Assembly: GCA_002898615.1 (NCBI GenBank)
Contig: BEIB01000004.1
Span: forward strand, 1-34,778
Direction of reading: 5' to 3'
From: a bacterium HR25
Lineage (GTDB): Bacteria; Chloroflexota; Dehalococcoidia; SM23-28-2; HRbin24
Length of the DNA: 34,778 nt
Numbering within the stretch: the first letter of the stretch is position 1; each line of letters opens with the position of its first letter. Shown here in pieces: positions 16,025 through 24,430 of the stretch. The notes under the pieces were generated by a model. The model was given only the letters and a program-made list of their open reading frames with translations. It did no database searches and was not told the DNA's origin. The translations under genes were made by a program, and so were the position numbers.

Positions 16025-16320
16025 GGGTGGCTGACTCTTCGCGTCGGGGAGGGCGCCCAGGTCATCCGCACTGTCCGGGGCGGAGGCCCGCAGCGGGCCA
16101 GGACGGCAGGCGAGCTGCCAGCGTGGGCCGCCCAGAGGAGGCCGAGGAAGGCCGACCGACGGTCTGCCCGCCAGGGCCCGGGCAGGAGAGAGCCGGCGGC
16201 GGCGCGGAAAGACCGAGGCGGGCTGGCCGGCAGCACCTCGCCCCAGCCGGGGCGGGAAACCAGCGCCGGCCGAACCTCGCCCCGCTCAGGCAAGTGACTG
16301 CGGCCGGCAGCGCAGGAAAG
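16025..16320 (+). other. Structured leader between aptamer and cobN (no gene)
   Basis: This stretch of about 300 bases has no supported gene, although one frame stays open into cobN because of high GC. It contains several clean hairpins: GGCCCGC/GCGGGCC (16085-16099), GGCAG/CTGCC (16105-16119) and CTGCCCG/CGGGCAG (16164-16185). No U-tract follows any of them, which argues against intrinsic termination. The segment 16146-16175 resembles the 3' part of the aptamer (see findings). It is most likely the expression platform or a spacer of the riboswitch. Confidence 0.6.
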
Positions 16321-16359
16321 GGCCGCTCCCCGATGCCCGTCAGCCAGCAGGGAGCGGCC
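16321..16359 (+). promoter_or_regulatory. Shine-Dalgarno sequestering hairpin at cobN start
   Basis: GGCCGCTCCC (16321-16330) and GGGAGCGGCC (16350-16359) are a perfect 10-bp inverted repeat with a 19-base loop. The right arm contains the GGGAG ribosome site and ends on the base before the cobN ATG (16360). When folded it would block translation. Together with the upstream aptamer it implies translational rather than terminator-based control. Confidence 0.75.
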
Positions 16360-19300
16360 ATGATCGTCTTCCTCACCACCGCCGATACCGACCTCCAGGC
16401 GCTGGCGGCGGCCCTGCCGGGACTGCCGGCGGGCTTCCCCAAGGTGTACGCCCGCCACGTCCAGGCCCTGGGCAGCCCCGGGGCGCTGGACCCCTTCCTG
16501 GCGGAGATCGCCCCCCGCGCCCGGCTGGTGCTGCTACGTCTCCTGGGGGGCAAACGGGCCTTCGAGGAGGGCGTGGACCGCCTGGCTGCCCTCTGTCGCG
16601 AGCGCGGGATACCCCTTGTCGCCTGCCCCGGAGAGTCGACGCGCGACCTGACGCTGGAGGCGGCCTCCACCGTGCCGCCGGGTGTCGTCGCCCGTGCCTT
16701 CGAGTACCTGGTGCACGGTGGCGTCGTCAACCTGCGCAGCCTCCTCCTCTTCCTCTCGGACGAGCTTCTGGGGACGGGCTACGGCTACGCCCCTCCCACC
16801 GCCCTCCCCTGGGACGGCCTCTATCGCCCCGGCCACCCTGGCCCCCTGACAGACGAGGAGTACCGTCAGCGCTGGTGGCGGCCTGACCGGGAGACGGTGG
16901 GCATCCTGTTCTACCGGGCGCTCTGGGCCAGCGGCAACACGGAGCCGGTGGACGCCCTCATAGAGGCGCTGGAAGAGCGAGGAGCCAACGTCCTTCCCGT
17001 CTTCTGCTACAGCCTGCGGGACGAGGCCACTCCGCCCGGGCAGCTCCCCCTGGCGCTGCGACGCCACTTCCTGGGGCCGGACGGCCGGCCCGGCGTGGAC
17101 TGTCTCGTCTCCACCCTCAGCTTCGCCCTGGCGAGGGAAGACCCGGACGCCGCCGCCCATGCCCTGGCCGCCCTGGATGTCCCCATCGTCCAGGCCGTCC
17201 TCTCCACCGTCAGCCGCCAGGAATGGCAGGAGGGCAGCGTAGGCCTCTCCCCTCTGGACGTAGCCATGAACGTGGCCCTGCCGGAGCTGGACGGTCGCAT
17301 CATAGCGCTGCCCATCGCCTTCAAGGAGGTGAGGAGGGAGCCGGCCCTGGGGGCCAGCATCGCCCGCAGCGTCCCCGACCACGAGCAGGTCTCCCTGGTA
17401 GCGGAGCTGGCCCTGCGCTGGGCGCGCCTCAGGCGCAAGGGGAACGCCGAGAAGAGGGTGGCCATCGTCCTCAGCAACTACCCCACCAAGAGCGCCCGCG
17501 CCGGCAATGCCGTGGGGCTGGATACCCCGGCCTCGGCCGTCCGCCTGCTCAACGCCCTCAGGGAGGCCGGCTACCAGGTGCCGGAGGTCCCAGCCGATGG
17601 CGATGCCCTGATGCACCGCCTCCTCGCCTCCGGCACCTACGACAAAGAGCACATGACGGACGAGCAGCTACAGGTCGCCCCGGGCCGCGTCCCGGCGGAG
17701 GAATACCGGGCCTGGTTCGCCCGCCTGCCGGAGACCCTGCGAGAGGAGATGGAGAGGGCCTGGGGGGCGCCGCCCGGGGAGCTCTACCGTGTGGACGGCG
17801 CCCTGGCCGTCCCCGGCCTCCTGCTGGGGAACGTCTATCTGGGCCTGCAACCGCCCCGCGGCTTCGGCGATAACCCTATGGCCATCTACCACAGCCCCGA
17901 CCTGCCACCCACTCATCATTACCTGGCCTTCTACCGCTGGCTGCGGGACGGCTTCCAGGCGGACGCCATAGTCCACCTGGGGAAGCACGGAACCCTGGAG
18001 TGGCTGCCGGGGAAGGGCATCGGCCTGTCGCCGGGCTGCTACCCCGTGGCGGCCCTGCCCGACCTGCCCCTCCTCTACCCCTTCATCGTCAACGACCCCG
18101 GCGAGGGCGCCCAGGCCAAGCGACGCGCCCACGCCGTCATCGTAGACCACCTGGTGCCGCCCCTGACCACCGCCGGCACCTACGGCGAGCTGGCCCGCCT
18201 GGAGCAGCTCATGGACGAGTACGCCCGCGCCCAGGCCATGGACCCCGCCAAGCTCCCCCTGGTGAGGGCCCAAATATGGGAGGCCGTCCAGCGGGCCAAC
18301 CTCCACCACGACCTCCACGTGGAGGAGGAGCCGGAGGACTTCGATTCCTTCCTGCTTCACATGGACGGGTACATCTGCGAGCTCAAGGACGCCATTATTC
18401 GGGGCGGGCTCCACGTCCTGGGGGAGCCGCCGCGCGGCGAGGCCCAGATAGATACCCTGCTCGCCCTCACCCGTCTGGACGGCGAGGCCCCCTCCCTGCG
18501 ACGGGCCGTGGCGGAGGCCCTGGGCCTGGACTACGATGCCCTCCGTCGCGACCTGGGCCACCCCCACGAGGGCCCCGTGCCAGAGACGCTGGCCGCCCTG
18601 GGCCTTCCCCTGCGCACCCGCGGGGACGTCCTGGAGGCGGTGGACGCCCTGGCCCGCCGGTTGCTGGAGGCCCTCCAGGAGAGGGGCTTCCCGCCAGGGG
18701 CCGGCCGTGAGGTGGCCATCGCCGTCTTGGGCAAGGCGGCGGGGCAGGTGCCGACGGTGCTGGAATACGTCTGCCGCCGTCTGGTGCCTGATCTGGAGCG
18801 CACCACCGACGAGATAGGCAATCTCCTGCGGGGGCTGGACGGGCGCTACGTGCCGCCGGGGCCCAGCGGCTCACCCACCCGCGGGATGGCCAACGTCCTC
18901 CCCACCGGCCGCAACTTCTACTCCCTGGATCCCCGCTCCGTCCCCTCGCCCTTCGCCTGGGAGGTGGGGAAGACGCTGGCGGAGGGGCTGCTGGAGCGCT
19001 ATCGTCGGGAGGAGGGACGCTACCCGGAGACGGTGGGGCTGGTGGTGTGGGGCACCGCCGTTATGCGCACCCACGGCGACGACATCGCCCAGGCGCTGGC
19101 CCTCCTGGGCGTGCGCCCCGTGTGGCGCCAGGAGGACGGGCGAGTGACCGGCCTGGAGGTCATACCCCTTTCCGAGCTGGGGCGCCCCCGCGTGGACGTA
19201 ACTCTGCGCATCTCCGGTTTCTTCCGGGACGCCTTCCCCAACCTCATAGACCTCCTGGACGAAGCGATAGAGATGGTGGCCACCTTGGACGAGCCGGAGG

Positions 19301-20130
19301 CACTGAACTACGTCGCCAAGCACTACCGTGAAGACCTGGGGCGCCGGCTGGCCCAGGGCCAGGCCGAGGACGAGGCCAAGACCCGCTCCCTCTTCCGCAT
19401 CTTCGGCAGCAAGCCCGGCACCTATGGCGCCGGCATCCTGGCTGCCCTGGAGGAGGGGAACTGGCGCAGCGACGCCGACCTGGCCGACATCTACATCTCC
19501 TGGGGCTCCTATGCCTACGGCCGCCGCCGCCAGGGTGAGAGCGCTCCCCTGGAGTTCCGGGAGCAGTTCGCTCGCATCGCCGTGGCGGCGAAGAACCAGG
19601 ACAACCGCGAGCACGACATATTCGACTCCGATGACTATTTGCAATACCATGGGGGCATGGTCGCCACGGTGCGCGCCCTCGCTGGCCGGCAGCCCCGCGC
19701 CTACTTCGGCGACTCCGCCGACCCGGCGCGGCCCGTGGTGCGCGACCTGGCAGAGGAGGCCCGGCGCGTCTTCCGCACCCGCGTCGTCAACCCTCGCTGG
19801 ATCGAGGCCATGAAGGGCCACGGCTACAAGGGCGCCTTCGAGCTGGCAGCCACCGTGGACTACCTCTTCGGCTACGACGCCACCGCCGGCGTCGTGGAGG
19901 ACTGGATGTACGAGCAGGTAGCCCGCGCCTACGCCCTGGACCGGGAGATGCAGCATTTCTTCCAGCGGAGCAACCCCTGGGCCCTGCGGGACATCGCCGA
20001 GCGGCTGCTGGAGGCCGCCTCCCGTGGCCTCTGGGGCTCACCGCCGGAGGAGCTGTTGCGGGAGCTGCAGCGCCTCTACCTGGAGACGGACGCTCTGCTG
20101 GAGGGAGGGATGGGAGGCCATGCCGGCTGA
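16360..20130 (+). CDS. cobN: Cobaltochelatase subunit CobN
   Basis: This 1256-residue protein is the large, porphyrin-binding subunit of the ATP-dependent cobaltochelatase, homologous to BchH/ChlH. It inserts cobalt into hydrogenobyrinic acid a,c-diamide in the late-insertion pathway. Length fits CobN. It begins MIVFLTTADTDLQALAAALP, the usual CobN start. Typical segments include GFGDNPMAIYHSPDLPPTHHYLAFYRWL, HLGKHGTLEWLPGKG, NVLPTGRNFYSLDP and HDIFDSDDYLQYHGGM. An upstream in-frame extension to base 15928 runs through the riboswitch and is not used; the ATG at 16360 has GGGAG 5-6 bases before it. It is the first gene of the operon and overlaps the chlID gene by 11 bases. Confidence 0.96.
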   Translation: MIVFLTTADTDLQALAAALPGLPAGFPKVYARHVQALGSPGALDPFLAEIAPRARLVLLRLLGGKRAFEEGVDRLAALCRERGIPLVACPGESTRDLTLEAASTVPPGVVARAFEYLVHGGVVNLRSLLLFLSDELLGTGYGYAPPTALPWDGLYRPGHPGPLTDEEYRQRWWRPDRETVGILFYRALWASGNTEPVDALIEALEERGANVLPVFCYSLRDEATPPGQLPLALRRHFLGPDGRPGVDCLVSTLSFALAREDPDAAAHALAALDVPIVQAVLSTVSRQEWQEGSVGLSPLDVAMNVALPELDGRIIALPIAFKEVRREPALGASIARSVPDHEQVSLVAELALRWARLRRKGNAEKRVAIVLSNYPTKSARAGNAVGLDTPASAVRLLNALREAGYQVPEVPADGDALMHRLLASGTYDKEHMTDEQLQVAPGRVPAEEYRAWFARLPETLREEMERAWGAPPGELYRVDGALAVPGLLLGNVYLGLQPPRGFGDNPMAIYHSPDLPPTHHYLAFYRWLRDGFQADAIVHLGKHGTLEWLPGKGIGLSPGCYPVAALPDLPLLYPFIVNDPGEGAQAKRRAHAVIVDHLVPPLTTAGTYGELARLEQLMDEYARAQAMDPAKLPLVRAQIWEAVQRANLHHDLHVEEEPEDFDSFLLHMDGYICELKDAIIRGGLHVLGEPPRGEAQIDTLLALTRLDGEAPSLRRAVAEALGLDYDALRRDLGHPHEGPVPETLAALGLPLRTRGDVLEAVDALARRLLEALQERGFPPGAGREVAIAVLGKAAGQVPTVLEYVCRRLVPDLERTTDEIGNLLRGLDGRYVPPGPSGSPTRGMANVLPTGRNFYSLDPRSVPSPFAWEVGKTLAEGLLERYRREEGRYPETVGLVVWGTAVMRTHGDDIAQALALLGVRPVWRQEDGRVTGLEVIPLSELGRPRVDVTLRISGFFRDAFPNLIDLLDEAIEMVATLDEPEALNYVAKHYREDLGRRLAQGQAEDEAKTRSLFRIFGSKPGTYGAGILAALEEGNWRSDADLADIYISWGSYAYGRRRQGESAPLEFREQFARIAVAAKNQDNREHDIFDSDDYLQYHGGMVATVRALAGRQPRAYFGDSADPARPVVRDLAEEARRVFRTRVVNPRWIEAMKGHGYKGAFELAATVDYLFGYDATAGVVEDWMYEQVARAYALDREMQHFFQRSNPWALRDIAERLLEAASRGLWGSPPEELLRELQRLYLETDALLEGGMGGHAG

Positions 20131-22039
20131 CCGCGGTCCCGTTTTCCCCTTCACGGCCATCGTTGGGCAGGAGCGGATGAAGCTCGCCCTCGTCCTCAAT
20201 GCCATAGAGCCCTCCATCGGCGGCGTCCTCATCCGGGGCGAGCGGGGGACGGCCAAGTCCACCGCCGTGCGGGCGCTGGCCGATGTCCTGCCCCCCATAG
20301 AGGTGATAGAGGGCTGCCCTTACTCCTGTGAGCCCCGCAGCCCCCAGGGCCTCTGCCACGTCTGCACCGAGCCCCGCGGCCTTCTGCCCCGCGGCTTCCG
20401 GCCGGTGCGTATGGTGGACCTGCCCATCGGCGCCACCGAGGACCGGGTGGTGGGCACCCTGGACATCGAGGCCGCCCTCAAGCTGGGCGAGAAGCGCTTC
20501 CAGCCCGGCCTCCTGGCCGAGGCCCACCGTGGCATCATCTACATCGACGAGGTGAACCTGCTGAGCGACCACCTGGTGGACATCCTCCTGGACTCGGCCG
20601 CCATGGGCCAGAACTACGTGGAGAGGGAGGGCGTCTCCTTCTCCCACGCCGCCCGCTTCGTCCTCATCGGCACCATGAACCCGGAGGAAGGCGAGGTGCG
20701 GCCCCAGCTCCTGGACCGCTTCGGGCTGGCGGTGGAGGTGGAGACCCTGAGCGACCCGGAACAGCGAGCAGAGGTGGTGCGACGTCGCCTCCAGTTCGAC
20801 GCCGACCCGGAGGCCTTCCGCGCCCGCTGGCGGCCACAGGAGGAGGCGCTGCGGCGCCGCATCCAGGAGGCGCAGGCCATCCTGCCTTCCGTCCAGGCCG
20901 ATGAGGGGCTGCTGGCCTACATCGCCCAGGTCTGTCTGGAGCACCACGTGGAGGGGCTGAGGGCCGATATCGTCACCTACCGGGCGGCCCGCGTCCACGC
21001 CGCCTTCCAGGGCCGCGACCGGGCCCTGAGGGAAGACGTGGACGCGGTGGCGGAGCTGGCCCTGCTGCACCGTCGGCGGCCGCCCCGTCAGCCCCAGCCC
21101 CTGGGACGCCCCCCGTCGCCAGACCGCGGCCCCGGCCCGGCCGAGGGCCGCCCTGCGCCCGAGACGTCGTCCCCGCCCGCGGCCCGGCCGGGCGAGCGCA
21201 CCTTCGCCCCCGGCCCCGCCGCCGAGCCGCCCACCCTCCTGCTGAGGGAGGAAAAGGCGCCGCCTCTGGTGCGAGCGGGCCGCCGGGCCACCGTGCGACG
21301 CGCTCGCGGCCGTGGGCGTTATGTCACCTTCCGCTTCCCCAGGGGGCGGCCGGTGGATCTGGCCCTGGGCCCTACCCTCCGGGCGGCCGCCGTGCGGACC
21401 GGCCGCCTTTGGCAGCCCCGTCTCCCCCTGAGAGTCCTGCCGGAGGACCTTCGGGAGAAGGTGCGAGAGGAGAAGGTGGGGGCGCTCCTCCTCTTCCTGG
21501 TGGACGCCAGCGCCTCCATGGCCGCCCGCCGCCGCATGGCCACCGTGAAGGGGGCCATCCAGCACCTCCTGGCCGACGCTTACCGCCAACGAGACCGCGT
21601 CGCCCTCGTCTGCGCCCGTGGCCAGCGTGCCACCGTGGTGTTGCCACCCACGGGCAGTGGCGAGCGGGCCCGCCGCGCCCTCGAGGAGCTGCCCACGGGC
21701 GGGGCCACCCCTCTGGCAGCGGGGCTGGCCCTGGCCCATCACCTGCTGGAGCGCCACCGTCTGGCCAACCCACGCGCTCCCGCCCTTCTGTTGCTGGCCA
21801 GCGACGGCCGCGCCAACGTCGCCCAGCACGGGGGCGACCCCCTGGAGGAGGCCATCGAGGAGGCGGAGCGGCTGCGGCGCCGCGGCTTCCGCAGCGTCAT
21901 TCTGGACGCCGAGGCTGGCCCCGGCTTTAGACTGGGTATGCTGGAGCGGCTGGCCGACGCTTTGGGGGCGCGGCGCCTACCCGTCGCCCCCGAGGACGGC
22001 GAGTCCCTCGCCAGGAGCATCAGGTTGGTGCTGAGGTGA
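20120..22039 (+). CDS. Fused ChlI-ChlD type AAA+/vWA chelatase subunit
   Basis: This 639-residue protein joins a magnesium-chelatase ChlI-type AAA+ ATPase to a ChlD-type von Willebrand A domain and probably powers CobN. Walker A is GERGTAKST (40-48) and Walker B IIYIDE (139-144). Four cysteines, C66, C70, C79 and C82, form a CxxxC-x8-CxxC cluster seen in this ChlI-type group. A Pro-rich linker of about 50 residues (around 325-375) separates the vWA domain, whose MIDAS motif DASAS starts at D462. In many bacteria CobN works with such a ChlID in place of CobS/CobT. The ATG at 20120 is preceded by GGGAGG; longer in-frame starts lie inside cobN. Confidence 0.93.
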   Translation: MPADRGPVFPFTAIVGQERMKLALVLNAIEPSIGGVLIRGERGTAKSTAVRALADVLPPIEVIEGCPYSCEPRSPQGLCHVCTEPRGLLPRGFRPVRMVDLPIGATEDRVVGTLDIEAALKLGEKRFQPGLLAEAHRGIIYIDEVNLLSDHLVDILLDSAAMGQNYVEREGVSFSHAARFVLIGTMNPEEGEVRPQLLDRFGLAVEVETLSDPEQRAEVVRRRLQFDADPEAFRARWRPQEEALRRRIQEAQAILPSVQADEGLLAYIAQVCLEHHVEGLRADIVTYRAARVHAAFQGRDRALREDVDAVAELALLHRRRPPRQPQPLGRPPSPDRGPGPAEGRPAPETSSPPAARPGERTFAPGPAAEPPTLLLREEKAPPLVRAGRRATVRRARGRGRYVTFRFPRGRPVDLALGPTLRAAAVRTGRLWQPRLPLRVLPEDLREKVREEKVGALLLFLVDASASMAARRRMATVKGAIQHLLADAYRQRDRVALVCARGQRATVVLPPTGSGERARRALEELPTGGATPLAAGLALAHHLLERHRLANPRAPALLLLASDGRANVAQHGGDPLEEAIEEAERLRRRGFRSVILDAEAGPGFRLGMLERLADALGARRLPVAPEDGESLARSIRLVLR

Positions 22040-22725
22040 AGCTACACGTGGGCCTGCTGGAGCGCTACGGCGGCACCCCGGAGGAGATAGAGGCCCGGGG
22101 CCTGGCGGCCGCCCGCGCCCTCCTCCCCCCCATGGGGCTCTCGCCGGAGCAGGAGACGGTGGCCCTGGCCGTGGTGCGGGCCACTGCCGACCCCACCCTG
22201 GCCGGCCTCCTCCGCTTCCACCCCCGCGCCGTGGAGGAGGCCGTGGCAGCGCTGCAGCGGCGGGCCACCATCGTGGTGGACAGCAACGTAACGGCGGCGG
22301 GACTGGACAGCCGTCTTCTGACCCGGCTGGGCTGCCCCCCGCTGGTGGCCATCTCTCTGCCCGACGCTGCCCAGGAGGCAGCGCACCGGCGCATCACCCG
22401 CTCGGCGGCGGGGATGCTGCTGGCCCGGGATGCCCTGCAGGGCGCCCTGGCCGTGGTGGGCACCGCCCCCACTGCCCTCCTCGCCCTGCTGGACATGGTG
22501 GACAGCGGAGAGGCGAGGCCGGCGGCGGTAGTGGGCGTCCCGGTGGGTCTGGTGGCCGCGCCGGAGGCCAAAGAGGAGCTACAACGCCGGCCCCTGCCCT
22601 GGATCGCCCTGGAAGGGCCACGAGGCGGGGCGGCCGTCGCCGCTGCCATCGTCAACGCTATCATGGGCATCGCCTGTCGGAGGAGTGAAGCGAGAGAAGA
22701 AGCGAAAGGAGGGGATGAGCAATGA
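22036..22725 (+). CDS. Precorrin-8X methylmutase (CbiC/CobH) with altered active site
   Basis: This 229-residue protein belongs to the CobH/CbiC family that moves a methyl group from C11 to C12 to give (hydrogeno/co)byrinic acid. Family blocks are clear: GTAPTALLALLDM, VVGVPVGLVAAPEAKEEL and GPRGGAAVAAAIVNAIM. The catalytic histidine, His43 of CobH in the block VHACG or VHTTAD, is Arg48 here (VVRATAD, codon CGG). The conserved Ser of the N-terminal RSFxII segment is also not seen (EARGLAAAR). The start is a GTG whose last two bases are shared with the chlID stop (GTGA). The end overlaps cbtB as ATGA. Fold assignment is firm; activity is open. Confidence 0.85.
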   Translation: MKLHVGLLERYGGTPEEIEARGLAAARALLPPMGLSPEQETVALAVVRATADPTLAGLLRFHPRAVEEAVAALQRRATIVVDSNVTAAGLDSRLLTRLGCPPLVAISLPDAAQEAAHRRITRSAAGMLLARDALQGALAVVGTAPTALLALLDMVDSGEARPAAVVGVPVGLVAAPEAKEELQRRPLPWIALEGPRGGAAVAAAIVNAIMGIACRRSEAREEAKGGDEQ

Positions 22726-22940
22726 GGCTCTTCGCCACGGCCTGGGAGCGCAGCCTGGCCGATGCGGAACGCTGGCTGCCCTGGGCGATGATCCTGCTGG
22801 GCCTCTTCGGCCTCTACCTGCTGGGGATGGACCAGGGGCAGGCCCTCGGCGCCTTCCTGGGCGAGATGGCCTTCCGCAACAACTGGCTCCACGAGCTCTT
22901 CCACGACGCCCGCCACGCCGGCGGTTTCCCCTGCCACTAG
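22722..22940 (+). CDS. cbtB: Cobalt transporter subunit CbtB
   Basis: This 72-residue protein has one membrane segment (about 19-37, LPWAMILLGLFGLYLLGM). Its C-terminal metal-binding tail, LHELFHDARHAGGFPCH, is the CbtB signature. CbtB pairs with CbtA as a predicted cobalt uptake system found next to B12 genes. The ATG overlaps the methylmutase stop, and AGGAGG lies about 9 bases upstream. cbtA follows after 31 bases. Confidence 0.93.
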   Translation: MRLFATAWERSLADAERWLPWAMILLGLFGLYLLGMDQGQALGAFLGEMAFRNNWLHELFHDARHAGGFPCH

Positions 22941-22971
22941 AGGCCTTCCTGCCTAGCGAGGCCGAGGCGGT

Positions 22972-23703
22972 ATGCGCACGGGCACCATAGCCCAGAACCT
23001 GAAGGCATCCCTGGTGGCGGGGGCACTGGCCGGGCTACTGGTGGCGGCCTTTCACTTCCTGGCCACCGAGCAGGTGGTGGAGGAGGCCGTCGGCCGGGAG
23101 GCCGCTCTGGGGCCGGCGGAGGAGGTCTTCTCCCGCACCGTGCAGAGGTTGGGGCTCTTCGGGGGCTTCCTCCTCTACGGCGTCTCATGGGGCCTCATCT
23201 TCGCCGGGGTGTACCAGTTGGCGGCGGGACGCCTTCCTGGCCGGCAAGGCTGGCAAAAAGGGCTCGTCCTAGCCGGCATCGCCCTGTGGAGCGTGGGAGT
23301 GTTCCCTCTGCTGAAGTACCCCGCAAGGCCGCCAGGGGTGGGGGACGAAGGCACCATAGAGGCCCGGCAGGCCTACTATCTGCTCTATACGGCCCTCTCC
23401 GTAGTGGCGGCGGTGGGCGCCCTGGGGCTAGCGGAGGCATTGCAGGACACCGTCCTCAGGGCGTGGCGATGGCCCATCGTGGCTGGGGCCTATGCCGCCG
23501 CCTGCGCCCTCATCTACATCCTTATGCCGGCCTCGCCGGACGAGTCCCCGGCCGACTTCGCCGATCTCCTGGGCCGCTTCCAGGCCCTCTCTCTGGCGGG
23601 GCTCGTCCTGTTCTGGCTGGCGTTGGGAGGTGCCTTTGGGCCCCTGCAGTTGCTCTTCGCCGAAGGGGAAGCGGCCGGGGGTCGTCCTTCTGGCCCACGG
23701 TAG
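22972..23703 (+). CDS. cbtA: Cobalt transporter subunit CbtA
   Basis: This 243-residue integral membrane protein has about five to six hydrophobic segments. It carries the CbtA-typical stretch LKYPARPPGVGDEGTIEARQAYYL between helices. It probably forms the cobalt permease with CbtB and supplies the metal for CobN or CbiX. Its C-terminal tail overlaps the proposed start of cbiX by 68 bases. Transport specificity is inferred from family and context. Confidence 0.92.
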   Translation: MRTGTIAQNLKASLVAGALAGLLVAAFHFLATEQVVEEAVGREAALGPAEEVFSRTVQRLGLFGGFLLYGVSWGLIFAGVYQLAAGRLPGRQGWQKGLVLAGIALWSVGVFPLLKYPARPPGVGDEGTIEARQAYYLLYTALSVVAAVGALGLAEALQDTVLRAWRWPIVAGAYAAACALIYILMPASPDESPADFADLLGRFQALSLAGLVLFWLALGGAFGPLQLLFAEGEAAGGRPSGPR

Positions 23704-24430
23704 CCGTCGCAGCCCCGACACGGGGCCCGGCATGCGTCTGCTGGCCAGCGGCCTGGCGGACCGCCTGGGGGGCGATGTCCCTGTGGGCGTCGCTTACCTG
23801 GAGGCGATGCGCCCCACCCTGGCGGAGGCGGCCGCCCAGCAGGTGGGGCAGGGCGTGGACTGCCTCCTGGTTCAGCCCTTCCTGCTGGGCGAGGGGCAGC
23901 ACCCGCTGGAGGCGCGCTGCCTGGCCCAGGCCCTCCGCGAGCGATGGCCCGGCCTCCAGGTGGCCCTGGGACGGCCCCTGGCCCGCCACCCGCTCCTCCT
24001 GGAGGTCCTGCTGGAGCGGCTGCGTGGCCTTCTGGACGGCGAGGAGGGGCCATGGGGCGTCGTCCTGGTGAAGGCGTTCACTCGCCTCAAGGGTGGCGAT
24101 CTGGGCTGGCTGGAGGAGCTGGCCGATGGCCTGTCCCGCAGGCTCGGCCCCGGGTTCCGGGTGGCGGCCGCCCAGTCGGGGCCCGGGCCCCCCAGCATCG
24201 CCCAGGCAGCGGCCACCCTGGCGCCCCACGTGCGCGCCCTGGCGGTCTTCCCCTGCCTCTTCTTCGAGGGCAAGATATGGGGACGGGATATCGCGCCGGC
24301 GGTGGAGTCCTTGCGGAAGGAATGGAGACAGGGACCGGTGGTGCTGGGCCGGCCTCTGGGCGTGGACGAGCGCATCACCGCCGTGGTCTGGGAGAGAGTG
24401 CGGGAGCTATGGAGGGAGCTGGAGGGCTGA
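23636..24430 (+). CDS. cbiX: CbiX-type sirohydrochlorin cobaltochelatase (two-domain)
   Basis: This protein of about 264 residues is a class II chelatase of the CbiX/SirB type that puts Co2+ into sirohydrochlorin, the early-insertion route. The first half has both metal-site histidines: H21 in VVLLAHGSR and H89 in QPFLLGEGQH. The second half is a repeat of the fold (VVLVKAFTR, then FPCLFFEGKIWGRDI) but lacks both histidines, so only one active site is expected. No ATG lies before the HGSR motif. I chose TTG at 23636 because GGGAGG sits 5 bases upstream; a GTG at 23630 is possible. It overlaps cbtA and, at its end, cbiD. Confidence 0.87.
   Translation: MGPCSCSSPKGKRPGVVLLAHGSRRSPDTGPGMRLLASGLADRLGGDVPVGVAYLEAMRPTLAEAAAQQVGQGVDCLLVQPFLLGEGQHPLEARCLAQALRERWPGLQVALGRPLARHPLLLEVLLERLRGLLDGEEGPWGVVLVKAFTRLKGGDLGWLEELADGLSRRLGPGFRVAAAQSGPGPPSIAQAAATLAPHVRALAVFPCLFFEGKIWGRDIAPAVESLRKEWRQGPVVLGRPLGVDERITAVVWERVRELWRELEG

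Noticed and set aside
15928..16359. Long in-frame extension of cobN through the leader
   Set aside because: It begins inside the riboswitch aptamer, CobN proteins start at MIVFLTTAD, and high GC keeps frames open by chance.
19787..21829. 680-codon minus-strand frame opposite cobN and chlID
   Set aside because: The plus-strand proteins have clear families and motifs; the minus-strand product has none and is a GC shadow.
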